Positions 8,641 to 18,335 of a stretch of DNA of 25,124 nt are shown piece after piece. The DNA comes from Sphaerosporella brunnea (Eukaryota > Ascomycota > Pezizomycetes > Pezizales > Pyronemataceae): assembly GCA_008704415.1 (NCBI GenBank), contig VXIS01000490.1, positions 1 through 25,124 of the forward strand, given 5' to 3'. The first letter of the stretch is position 1; the number at the start of each line of letters is the position of its first letter. The notes below the pieces were generated by a model. It searched no databases. It was not told the origin of the DNA and saw only the letters and a program-made list of their open reading frames with translations. A program made the position numbers and the translations under genes.

Positions 8641-9475
8641 CTAAAAATACCTATCAACCAGCGGCCACTCCTCATCGCTGGAAGAATCATAATCAGGTCT
8701 TTCTAACCGAATCCCACCCTGCATTGACTGTATCCAGTGCCACAGAAAATCATACCAACTGATCCAGAGAGCACCTATTTCTTCTGCCTCACGATACCGG
8801 CACAGGTGTCGTACCCGCCCACAGCAAACCACTACAGATCGAAACCAACCCCAGAACTTCTTTCTGACAGAGAATTGACATTGAAACAGAGGCCAATCAT
8901 TGACTTCTCGGCTCCCGAACATATCCTTAATCTGAGCTATCGCTTTCCGCAGTTTCGTCAACAGAGCTGCATGGGTGCTATTGAAATTGACTGCAGCCCA
9001 TGAATCAGAATTCCGCAAGTTTGATCGGTAGCTATCAAGTTTCGTAATGTGGGTACAGGCCATTTGTGACAGAGTTCGCTAATGCATTATCAGGATTTCA
9101 ATCTCTTGGTGCGCCAATCGAGATGGATTGGATGAATATTGGATTTCAATATATCGTCCCTGAGTAGCTGGTGCCCATTGCAGAAGATTGCAGCATTGAG
9201 TTCCATAGACTGCTGGTGGTTTAGACTGAAGACTTGCCCAAATTGTCAGCCACTCTGTAATTTTTTTTTCTACTTTCGAACATTACCTACAAATGAATCT
9301 CAGCTAACTCTGCATATGTCAGATCTCGTACCTCGACAGAGGTGGAAGGTGAACATATGAATGGAACCTCAAGTTGCTGGGTTACGCCAGAAGAAAAGGA
9401 CTCAGACAGGAGTGAGGCGGTATCAGAAGAAAAGGACCCAGAAGAGTGTGAGGCGGTATCAAAGTGATCAGACAT
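8641..9475 (-). pseudogene. unrecognised Helitron-associated gene, one in-frame stop
   Basis: Start ATG at 9475 (MSDHFDTAS). Exon 1, 9475-9332, is serine-rich and contains a 12-residue duplication encoded by a 36-bp tandem repeat. A 79-nt intron 9331-9253 is proposed (GTACGA donor, TTACAGAG acceptor, phase 0); it is the only junction found that keeps frame. Exon 2, 9252-8641, begins WLTIWASLQSKPPAV and is open to the end except TAG at 9079-9081, one transition from CAG. The product is about 250 residues. The C-terminal half is rich in tryptophan and basic residues (VRKKFWGWFRSVVVC), then acidic (SSSDEEWP). No family recognised. Its tail faces the plus-strand gene. The intron is moderately supported; the long open exon 2 makes coding likely. 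Confidence 0.5.
9389..9460. repeat. 36-bp tandem duplication
   Basis: Units 9389-9424 and 9425-9460 each end GAGGCGGTATC. They encode the repeated DTAS..S.SFSS segment of the minus-strand protein. The length is a multiple of three, so the frame is kept. Confidence 0.85.
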
Positions 9476-9632
9476 AGTATGTGCAAGTGTCAATATGGTA
9501 ACGTGAAACCTGGGAGTGTTGTTTTTCACTCTAAAGAACCACCCCGCCTAAAGGGCTATCAACATCTTTTTAACTCGCAGCCTAGGACAATACCCCACTT
9601 TTTCTCGATCAGAAGGTAACACAACATCAGAG

Positions 9633-9785
9633 CACCCACACCTGCTGAACATCCACACCAACCGAGCATCCACACATATTGATCATCCACACCAACTGTG
9701 CATCCACACCAACTGAGCAACCACACCACCCTAACATCTACATCATCCCAGTATCCACACCATCTCAGCATCCACGCTGCCCAAG
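9633..9785. repeat. minisatellite, 9 units of 17 bp
   Basis: Nine consecutive 17-bp units with consensus CATCCACACCAACTGAG. Units 2, 4 and 5 are closest and the outer ones are degenerate. It lies in the noncoding gap (9476-9897) between the accessory gene and the 3' end of RepHel. The rest of that gap is AT-rich, and I see no gene in it. Confidence 0.85.
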
Positions 9786-9935
9786 AATTCATACACCTCG
9801 AAAAATACTGCACCATCAAAAAGAAGCAAAAACAGAAGCCACACATCTCTTACAAATTCAAACTAAACTATCAAGCCCGAGAAATTCAAAAACATAATTA
9901 TAAAAACACAGAAACCACGCTAGCCTCACAAAAAC

Positions 9936-9995
9936 CTGAAAAAAAATTATCTTATAGGTCAGTTACCATTTTCTCCTTCAAAGCGTATTACTTAC
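9936..9995 (-). other. RepHel terminal intron, 60 nt
   Basis: GTAAGT donor, AACTGAC branch-like site, T8 tract and CAG acceptor. It leads to a short last exon (9935-9898) ending in TAA. Confidence 0.6.
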
Positions 9996-10577
9996 AGAAG
10001 AAGTTCTTGGTAGACAATATTTGTGGTGGACTGAACTCCAGCGTCAGAATCAAAGAAAGTACGAATGTGATCCGATGTCGGACCCGAGAGATACTGGTAT
10101 AGAGTTGACCATGCGCAAAAACTGGTGTGCGTAAATCCAACACACAGCGATCCAGTGTTAAACCTTGACAGCTATTGAATGTTGTGGCGTAGGCCAAACG
10201 GAGAGGAATCTGTCTTCGTTGAACTGTCCATGGTGCAAAAGAAGGTTTGAACTCAAACACAATCCGCGGTAGACAAAATGTTTCTCCAGGATTAAACGGG
10301 CTAATTGCTGCAGGCGCATTCAGAACTGAAGACAGAAGCCGTACTTCAACATATCGCTGTCGCAGAGCTACAATAACCATGCGGGTGTTCTTAACCAGTC
10401 CCTTCTCCACATCCAGATTCCGCATCAAAGAGCAGATTGCACCAACTTTCAGCTTCAAACTGTGAGGTGGAACACCAGGTTGCTTGAGCTGAGCTAGATA
10501 GTCGAGCATATCCGTGGTTGATAGAAGGTGGTGGTTGGTTTCTGATTCCTTCACAGAATCAAAACTTGTGTATGTAA

Positions 10578-10627
10578 CTGACATTGCAAATTAGCTCATA
10601 CAGCGGAACTAAGGCTATTCAACCTAC
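10578..10627 (-). other. RepHel intron, 50 nt
   Basis: GTAGGT donor, GCTAAT branch-like site and GTCAG acceptor. Phase 1 matches and joins ESEHPA to VTYTSFDSV. Confidence 0.85.
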
Positions 10628-11197
10628 CCGCTGGATGCTCTGACTCAAGGCGATCCAACACACGTTGATTGAAGTCATCAACATGCACATTAAGAGGACT
10701 AAGAAAGGAGCGATTCCCAAGACGATGAGGCAACAGAAGCTCTCCTAAAGGATACAAATAGTTCAATGCCTCCTCCAAAGAACTTACCACTTCAATGAAG
10801 GATATTGGTACTCCGGGTCCAATCAACTCGCCATCACCTATTTGATCTACCCACTTGGCATATTCTGGATCAGCAGCATTTCTTATCGGTGCAGTAAGTT
10901 TCAAAATATGAAAATGCTGCCAGAGAGCTGAAGATCGAATTGAAGCATCTAGTGTTGCAGTAACGCCCGCTCCCTTGACGACTGGTGCCACCTGACGGAA
11001 GTCTCCAAGTCCCAGAATCATCTTGCCACCGAACGGAAGGATCGTTGTTCATGAATCCGCTGTAGCAGATTATTGGCACATTCAAGGGAAGATTTGTTGG
11101 ACATCGGAAGCTCTTCCCACACAATGAGGCATGCTGCTTTGAGTAGTTCCGCCCGCTTGCTCTGGACTTTGATATGTGAGGCAACATAGGAGTTGTT

Positions 11198-11261
11198 CTG
11201 CACAGAGGTTGGTGAGCTTTTGCATTATTCTCTTTAACAGAAACAGGAAGGCAGTACTAAC
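11198..11261 (-). other. RepHel intron, 64 nt
   Basis: GTTAGT donor and GTGCAG acceptor, phase 0. It joins FGIPVTE to NNSYVASHIK between helicase motifs Ia and II. Confidence 0.85.
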
Positions 11262-12489
11262 CTCTGTTACCGGAATACCAAACAGATTATGCGCTGTCCT
11301 GCCTCTTTCATACAGCGTCACACTTAAGCTGTCGAATCCACATACTAAAACAATGCTCCCCCGACCACGTAGCTGATTGATTATGGCGTTCACTGTGTAG
11401 GTCTTGCCTCTTCCTGCCTTTCCATTCAAGCAAGAAACATCTCGTACTCTGTTGATTTTGCTGATCACCTGACGGACTGAGTTCATTCGCACAGACTGCT
11501 GATATAATGACTTGAAAAGCTGCAGTCTGCTCTGGCACCAGGTTGCGAATGTGGGTATTAGACAACGCAAGCAACTCAGACCGTCGGTCCTCAAAAATTG
11601 CATCCTTAAGAAGTAATTCATCCACATTTTCCTCAGGATTAGGAAGCCCAAAATCCTTGACTGAGAAGAGCAGTCGCAATATCCTTCAGTGTAAATTGCA
11701 AGGCTAAAGGAGCATTTTGAGTTCTGTCCATGTGGTCTGCAGAAAGGTACTCTTGAAAGTGGACAAATAAATTGACAGCTGGATGTGGAGAGTTGATGAT
11801 GAGATAGGCAAACATAAACCGCAGTTGAGAGGGGCTGCAAAACATCTCTACAGCTTCTTGAAGAGTTTGAAATGCTTCAGATCGATCTTCAAACAGTCCC
11901 ATAGCCTGCGCAGCTTCCTGAAAGATTGGATACACTGTTCCTTCATGTGTACGAAGTTCAACAAAGGAACGTGCTGGTTTATGCTGAAGCAAGGCTCTGC
12001 AGTAATAGAGATCTCCTGTACGGGGTGACACAGTGGCGAGTCTTGTAACAGGCCGTTCACGACAGCGCTGAACAACACCCATCTGTGGAAATCGAATACT
12101 GGCTTGTTCTAACCAGGTGGGTTGTGCATTCCTTCTTGATGCTGTGGAATCCAAAGCGATCTGACGGAACTCGGAGTAATAATCGGTATAGAGCATATTA
12201 TCAAACATAGGCTCTGTTGGTCGCGCAAAATACCGTAAAAGGTCTGTACCTCCTGATTCTGAGCTGTCTTTGCGGTACATCTGATGCAAATTTTGAGAAG
12301 GGAGGTGAACGTGTAGTGACTTCACCGCAGGGGTTTTACTGGTAATATCCCACTGAAAAATCCTCCACATGGCAGCTTGAGGCTGATAGATATCGTGCAT
12401 TAATATAGTCAGATATCTCATCAACCTCTACCTTCGACAGACTGAACATAGTACGGTCTGGACCCTTGAAGAGGTACTTATACAGATAA

Positions 12490-12543
12490 CTTTAACTATT
12501 GTGAGTCTCAGATCAATAGCACTGAATAGTCCAGAAAACTTAC
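12490..12543 (-). other. RepHel intron, 54 nt
   Basis: GTAAGT donor and TTAAAG acceptor. Splicing restores the catalytic tyrosine motif YLYKYLFKG across the junction, which supports both splice sites. Confidence 0.85.
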
Positions 12544-12884
12544 ATGAAAACATTTACCGTAGATGTTACATCAACATTGACATGACAACGTAACAGGCGT
12601 GTCAAAAAGGGCATGTAAGCTGCCGTCCATCGATCCTCTTCTTTTCTTCGACGATATAGGACCCGACCATTCTCGTCAAGCTCGGTTACTTGCCGTTGAG
12701 GTTGTGGGAAATTCCACACACATCGTCCGTTGACATTACACCTGCTTCGTTCTGAATTAAGGTGGTTTTGAGGATGCTGATTAAATTGCAGCACCAGTTG
12801 TCTTAGTTCAGGATCCTCCTCCTCCGTGGGAATCTCAGCAGATATTAGAAGAGGAATCGCCTCAAATGGAATTTCAGGAGAGAC

Positions 12885-12951
12885 CTATCAAATGTAAGCA
12901 GTGTTATAAACACAGCACATACCTAGCTAATACGTTAAGGGCACCACCTAC
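12885..12951 (-). other. RepHel intron, 67 nt
   Basis: GTAGGT donor and TGATAG acceptor, phase 0, between MILK and VSPEIP directly after the HUH motif. Confidence 0.85.
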
Positions 12952-14860
12952 CTTGAGTATCATGTGGCAGTGCGGCAGCCCACGCTTTTGAAACTCAATG
13001 ACCTTCACCAAATAGACTACAGTACCAAAGTGACGTTTCATGGCACTGATAGCATACGCCAATCGTGATTTGAACACTCGACAGGTAACATCAGGACGGT
13101 CAGCAGCTGTTTGCCCAGCCAGAAGTTGAGACGTAATCTCTGGCCAGTTGGGATTTGTCGTAATGGTAATGAACAGAGACGGGTTTCCGAATGCTCTACA
13201 GAGTGCTAAAGCATCACTAACTTGCTCAGATGCCCAGGCTCTAGAGCCCTAGGAAGGAAGACGGAAGGATGAATCCCGCTTCAGCAGCAGTACAGTTAGC
13301 ATCATGCAATGCATCCTCTGGATTCTCACTACCCTGTATCTGGGCTTCCATTTGTGCTCGAAGCTGACTCAGATGATGCAATCTTCCACGCCGGATGTAG
13401 TCCAATCGTTGATCTTCTACCCGAGAGTACATGTCCACCAAGTACTCATTGAATAGACGTCCAAATAATCGGAATCTTGGTTCTTTCAGTATTCGGATGC
13501 GGTACCACCAGATTTGTGACAATCTCGAGTCTTGCCCCCAACCTGGCGTACCATGAGGAAAGAACAGTGGGTACTGAAGTGGCTCATAAAGTTCACTCAG
13601 AATGCTAACCTGATGTGAAGAAGATCCACTTCGGTGCCAGACAACAATGCTTCTCGGATGGATTTCTGTAAGATTATTCCCATGAATAATTGCTGCAATC
13701 TCCCTTCCAACAGGAGCTGATTGTAACTCCAGAGCAAATGGTATGTTACCCACAGTTGCAAAGGCGTGCCGGAGATAAAGTAAAAAAGGATTTACGTTGT
13801 TTAGGAGCCATCTTATGCCACTAACATATTGAGTAGGGATCTGCTGTTCTACCGCTTGTCGATTTCTTTCTTCCTCATCATACACAAACCACCGCATCGA
13901 ATGCTGGCCAGTACTGACATCTCGGAGCCGATGATAAACCCGTCCAGAAATTGCGATATTGGCAGGTATTGGTAAGTGTTGAAAAGATCCTGAAACTCCT
14001 GTTGTTGAAAAACAGAACAGTTGATTGAGCTTGCGTGAATAAAAACTGGCAGCTTGTGGGTTGCCAAAGAACAGAGTTTGAATGTGACTTGGATATGGCG
14101 GCAAGGGAGTTAAAGTGTACTGCCCCTCTCGACAGCACCACCCATGCTTTTCCCCTTGCAACAGGATACACCCACAGAATCTGCAATGTCGGTTCCATGC
14201 CCGTACACATTCTTGAGGTCTCTGTTGTGAAACGCGTACCCACCACCCAGTTGGGACTCTGTGAAGGGGTGTAATCGGAAGCTCCTGTGGCTGAGCATCG
14301 GGTGTAACATCCATAGAATTTCTGGCTAACATTGGAACAGCCAGATTTTCAGCTCTGAAAAAGAAATCAGCAACCTGCTAGTTCAGACAAAGTCCCTATT
14401 TATCAACCTAAAGCGCTGCAACACTCTGATTGGAGGCATTTCGTATGGCAGAAAGGCGTGCATATCTCGCTCGTTGATACTCTCGTTGATATTTTAAAAG
14501 ATCTTCACGTCCAGGTAGGTTGTCAGTCGGAGTAGACATCCTTTTGAAAAGCTGAGAAGTCGTAGTGGTGATTCTTTCAACATCTTCTTGATGGAGAATA
14601 CACGGCAATATATATTTTTTCAGTAGCTCAGGGAACAGCAGTTGTAGGTTGTCAATTTCTTCAAATAATACTGCTCGTGCACAAATCCAATCTTAAAAAA
14701 AAAAAAACTACAGCAACTTCACTAACCTCAGAGCTTTATGCCAAACCTGAAAGGAAACCCTTAACAAACCGAAACAAATTCAGAAAGCACTGCTAAGCCT
14801 AAAAATTCAGAAAAACAACAAAAAGCAGCAGAAAAAAAAAACAGCAGACCAAATATTCCT

Positions 14861-15851
14861 TTAAGCCTTGGGTGTTTGAACTGCTTTTCCCTTTCCTTTT
14901 CTCGTGGTAGGTCCACTCTCTGTTTCCCCAATGTGAAAGTCAGAATCACTGAACACCATTGAGGAGCCAACTCCAGCATCAGAAGGTTCCACAACATGTG
15001 ATAACTTCCGTTTCGTTGGAGTTGTTGGTGTTTGGCGCTGACGGGCCCAGGGAGATTCCCTTTTTCCAAGCTGAGAAGAACTAGAAGGAGACCCCCACTG
15101 TCCACCTGCACCTCGACCTTCTCCCCGCAACAGCACATCCACATTGTCCACCATATTGAGCAGCACAGCCTCTTTCGTCACCTCGCTATCAATCCTTCCT
15201 ACCAAATGTCCACCAAGTTGAACAATAGATCCCACAGGTGGAACCTGAAAATTCTCCCATCGTTTAGTAGACCCTTCAAAAATCCAACGCATGGTAAACG
15301 GAATCTTTTTCTTGGCTGTAGAATCGTAATATCGACTGCAAACATCGATTGACTTAAGGGAGGGTGATAGCTTGACATCTCCACGAACAGGAGATACCAC
15401 TCGACCGACACTTATGATGTATGCTGCTGACGGAGGTGGAGCAAACTTGATAAAGTCGGGATCTGTTTGTGGTGCAGGAAATCTGAATTTCTGATTAGCT
15501 ACAGACCTACAAAGTCTGTTGATCTTTTAAAACTGTAGGTACATACTCGCTAATTGATGTTGCAGTAATCTTGACCTTCGGGAATCCCTCCTTACTGATG
15601 ATTTCTCCAAAAACCCCACCCAGAATAACCACACTATTCTCTGCGGGATCTCCAACCGAAGAGAGGCTGCATTGGATCACACACGGAACCTCGTCTTCGG
15701 AAACAATGCTTTCCTGTGGCTGGGTCCACGGTGCACTGAAAAGTCGTGCCTCGTAAAGTTTCAGGTACTGGGAAATTTCTTCCTTCTCATCCAATGCCAA
15801 CATCGCAAAGAGGAAGGAAGAAAAGGAGTCAGTGAAAGATTGAGAAGACAT
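14861..15851 (-). CDS. OB-fold-like protein of the Helitron element, 308 aa (possible single-strand DNA-binding partner)
   Basis: Start ATG at 15851 (MSSQSFTDSF). Exon 1 is 15851-15547. A 64-nt intron, 15546-15483, has GTATGT donor, GCTAATC branch and TTCAG acceptor in matching phase. Exon 2 is 15482-14861. The frame is intact, 308 residues. Alternating hydrophobic strands with conserved glycines (YIISVGRVVSP, DVKLSPSLKSIDV, FTMRWIFEG, GSIVQLGGHLVGRID, VLLNMVDNVDVLL) resemble an OB fold. A serine/basic tail (TPTKRKLSHVV, TTRKGKGKAVQ) suggests nuclear location or DNA contact. Plant Helitrons can carry RPA-like OB-fold genes, so a role in binding single-stranded intermediates is a reasonable guess, but the fold is inferred by eye. 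It lies just upstream of, and on the same strand as, RepHel, and is unbroken where RepHel is not. Confidence 0.7.
15483..15546 (-). other. intron of the OB-fold-like gene, 64 nt
   Basis: Donor GTATGT, branch GCTAATC and acceptor TTCAG. Phase 2 to 1 match gives one open 308-codon frame. Confidence 0.8.
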
Positions 15852-15872
15852 GATAGTAAAAGTAAGAAGGTG

Positions 15873-15914
15873 TGCCGTGATGTAAGGATAGGTTGCCGTG
15901 ATGTCAGGATAGGC
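15873..15914. repeat. 21-bp tandem repeat, 2 copies
   Basis: TGCCGTGATGTAAGGATAGG and a near copy start at 15873 and 15894, about 20 bp upstream of the OB-fold-like gene start, in its leader or promoter. Confidence 0.8.
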
Positions 15915-16756
15915 AGTATACACAAATTTTCTTCAGCACTCTAACAAACCTTTATACATCTAGGAACGTGCCAAAAAGAGTTACACAGTTTTTTTTTTTT
16001 TATAGCAAACTCGATGGCTTTTTTGGGCCACTGTGCATATTAACCGAACCTAATCTAACAACCTGTAGTTTACGTAACTGTATCCTACACTAGCAAGCTA
16101 TTTAGCAGAGTGTAGGGTGCTGATCATCATTCTCATGACATCAATTCCTCCCACGTATACGTCATGTCAGAAAACTGTCTTATTGTGTGTGATCATCCTC
16201 GCTTAGCACTAGACACAATTACTCGGCATATTATATCAAGTGAGCTATTTGTCTCGTATTTCCCCTCACGTTCTACACTTTTCACTGATTACACTTTCAA
16301 ATAAGACAGCATTGAAATTAAAGCCACGCTTAAACATGTTAAAGCACAATCCCTATTTAAAGAAACCCATAAAATTATTGGTTCATTACTCGGAAGAAAT
16401 CTCCGCCTCTTCTGCTCATCTAAAAATCCTGCATGACCCTCTTGTCACCAAAAAATCCCCGTCCACCGCTCCTCAGTGCCTTCTCTTCACACTCCCTTTT
16501 CCAAAAACAAACCAAAAAACAAATCAAAAAAAAAACGCTCACCCCCCTCCCCCTCTCTCCGTCCAAAACTCCTTAGCTTTCCCTTCACCGCCTGCCCTTT
16601 GCAAAAAAATTTACGTCCCACTTCAAGGAATGTCCTTCAAAAAATGACTCCCTTCACCCTGGTGTCACCAAGAAATGCTCGGCTGAAAAAATCCAGGCGC
16701 ACCCAAAAGATCAAGAAATCACAGCGCTGCACTAACCGACATGCCGTGTAACATTT

Positions 16757-16803
16757 AGAATGCATATGCATCATGCAAAGGAATATTCTTTTACTATTGT
16801 GAA
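16757..16803. repeat. dispersed 47-bp block, copy 1
   Basis: Begins AGAATGCATATGCATCATGC and ends TTTTACTATTGTGA. It is a diverged direct copy of 16944-16990. Confidence 0.65.
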
Positions 16804-16869
16804 ACATTTACGGTCTATTTCTCCGTTCCTCAACTCAACACATCCACACCCACACCCACCCACAGAAAA

Positions 16870-16951
16870 GCCACCGTACGACCCCATTAAATGTAGCAAA
16901 TTTACATAAAGCCACCGTACGACCCCATTAAATGTAGCAAATTTAGATTGC
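16870..16951. repeat. 41-bp tandem duplication, 2 copies
   Basis: Units start at 16870 and 16911 (GCCACCGTACGACCCC.., period 41) and are nearly identical. The second runs into the block at 16944. Confidence 0.85.
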
Positions 16952-16990
16952 ATTAGCGTCATGCAACGACATATCCTTATACTATTGTAA
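16944..16990. repeat. dispersed 47-bp block, copy 2
   Basis: Begins AGATTGCATTAGCGTCATGC and ends TATACTATTGTAA. It is a diverged direct copy of 16757-16803, 187 bp away. Confidence 0.65.
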
Positions 16991-17370
16991 TAACCTCTTC
17001 ACCCACGTCTTAGTGTCCGCTGCGTACAAACTTGCTTCAACAAAACGCCATTGTTAGTTACCTAAACCAATCAAGTTCCAATTACAATTATTCCTTATTG
17101 TTACAGTCTATCTGGTGATGCCATGGAAGTTATTCAAAAAGTATCACGCAGTGTAGGCATGATAGAACAAACTGGTGGTGCTGAGACCATAATTCCTAGA
17201 TAGTGAATGGATTGGAAGGTCTCAAACACAAGTCACTCGAACCCGACAAACCCCAAACAATCCGTGGAATAAAGGACGGAATAGCAAGTCGCTGATAAAA
17301 GAAGGGCCGCAGAATCATGTCTTGCACCGTAATTTAATCTTTTCCCTGCTGGCTCGTCGTAAGGTCATTA

Positions 17371-17692
17371 GTAGCGTTCACACCGCCGAATCTGAGCCGA
17401 ATCTCACCGAGCCGGAACAAGGCGAAATACGTTGAATCTAGGCGAATCGATGTGAATTCCCCAACCAGCCAACTGACGAAATAAAAATGAAAACACACGT
17501 CCCGAATCGACTACCTGCCAACCCCACTCGTTCGCAGTCATGGTGAAAATTTTTCCGGAGCCCTGTACTCCAGCCCAGCACCAGGTGAGAGTGTGGTATC
17601 GCGGCGCGCGCAAGGTTGTGGTATCGCGGGCAACGTGGGAGGCGAAACATGGTTCGTCGAATCAGGCTCAGATTCGGCGGTGTGAACGCTAC
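17371..17692. mobile_element. MITE, 322 bp, 28-bp perfect terminal inverted repeats, TA flanks
   Basis: The left end 17371-17398 starts GTAGCGTTCACACCGCC and is the exact reverse complement of 17665-17692. TA dinucleotides flank both ends (17369-17370 and 17693-17694), as expected for Tc1/mariner-type insertion. There is no transposase ORF inside. The interior has a repeated GTGGTATCGCGG (about 17591 and 17618). A mariner-type parent is inferred only from the TA flanks; an 8-bp (hAT) duplication is not seen. Confidence 0.8.
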
Positions 17693-17733
17693 TATTGTCT
17701 CCCGCTAGGTTTTAGTCCCGTGTGTAGGAGCAC

Positions 17734-18102
17734 TTAGGGTCTCACTCGATTGCCCGCTCGAGGGTAACACTTAAAGCCAAACTGCCTATGCCCCGCCACA
17801 TATGATTGCGTTCGTTGAGTGATCGTCGGTGCTTCTTCTCCGTGTCTTGCCTGTGCTTTTACACTGTTTGAGTGGCCGGCTATAAACTGACGCAGTTGGG
17901 AAACTGTAAGCTCCTCTTGTTTAAAGCGAACTTCATGTTCAACGCCCATGCTGCGTATTCTGAACGTGTCGCCAGCAATCTCATAGCAATTGAGCGAATC
18001 TAAACTACTTCTCGACCGTGAAACTAAAAACAAGCAAAATACACCAGATATCGTTGCCAAATTGAAGTTACTTGTCAATCCCGCCGCATTTCCCTGATGC
18101 AT
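17734..18102 (-). CDS. small ORF, doubtful, 122 aa (106 if spliced)
   Basis: Opens MHQGNAAGLTSNF and ends at TAG 40 bp from the MITE. A possible 48-nt intron (GTAACT...GTTTTTAG, about 18067-18020) is a multiple of three, so the frame is open either way. The C-terminal 90 residues are of mixed, protein-like composition (DTFRIRSMGVEHEVRFKQEE). No family recognised. It may be a fragment or chance. Confidence 0.25.
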   Translation of the reverse strand: MHQGNAAGLTSNFNLATISGVFCLFLVSRSRSSLDSLNCYEIAGDTFRIRSMGVEHEVRFKQEELTVSQLRQFIAGHSNSVKAQARHGEEAPTITQRTQSYVAGHRQFGFKCYPRAGNRVRP

Positions 18103-18335
18103 GCCTCAGCCTAGCAATAACATAAATACACGTTCTACCACTTTTATAGATCCATAAATGATAAATCATAATACCGAACCCAGGAGCACCAGCTAGCAAC
18201 TCTCCAATGCGTACCAAAAATAAAAAATAGAACAGTAAAAATAAAAGCAAAAATGAAACCGCACGCCGTCCAAAAGAATAAAACACCATAACAATAACAC
18301 CGCATGCGCCTGTCCCGCCCATTATTGCTTGCCGT

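Larger units (their letters stand above)
9898..14700 (-). pseudogene. Helitron RepHel (HUH replication initiator + Pif1-type helicase), frameshifted
   Basis: The RepHel protein nicks, unwinds and transfers one strand in rolling-circle transposition. In order: an N-terminal segment (14700-14408); a zinc finger with CRFCGCILL and HGWCC (about 14130-14185), followed by LPPYP; Helitron_like_N with YEPLQYPLFFPHGTPGWG and LFNEYLVDMYSRVEDQRLDYIR; the HUH motif GLPHCHMILK (12952-12981); the two-tyrosine motif YLYKYLFKG (from 12488); Walker A GKAGRGKT (about 11400-11423); Walker B-like LIVWEELPM (usual WDE is WEE); GDFRQVAPV (about 10980-11006); and motif VI GQLYTSISRVR. Introns 12951-12885, 12543-12490, 11261-11198, 10627-10578 and 9995-9936 keep phase. 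Frameshifts lie near 13240, 12372, 11660, 11500 and 11040. The 14408-14332 junction is unresolved (TAG at 14408). Class assignment is certain; this copy is broken unless the shifts are assembly errors. Confidence 0.93.
6451..15851 (-). mobile_element. Helitron-like element core with three accessory genes (termini not resolved)
   Basis: The RepHel gene (HUH Rep plus Pif1-type helicase) defines the class. Orientation is taken from RepHel. The flanking genes at 6451-8544 (+), 8641-9475 (-) and 14861-15851 (-) are tightly packed with it, share short-intron structure, and lie between repeat-rich DNA on the left and a gene-poor spacer on the right. Belonging to one element is an inference. I could not identify a 5' TC end or a 3' hairpin-plus-CTRR end with confidence, so the coordinates given are the outer coding limits only. 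No target duplication is expected for this class. Confidence 0.65.
15915..17368. other. gene-poor spacer
   Basis: No convincing gene on either strand. It holds a T13 run near 15991, a 10-bp palindrome ACGTATACGT near 16157, a C/T-rich and A-rich stretch (16430-16640), two related 47-bp blocks and a 41-bp tandem duplication. The right end of the Helitron-like element probably lies in here but was not found. Confidence 0.6.

Noticed and set aside
9698..10102. Plus-strand ORF of 134 codons
   Set aside because: It spans the minisatellite and the antisense of the RepHel 3' exons, which have clear helicase motifs on the minus strand.
16240..16751. Plus-strand ORFs of 135 and 91 codons
   Set aside because: Low-complexity Lys/Pro/Ser sequence over A-rich and C/T-rich tracts; no splice or start support.
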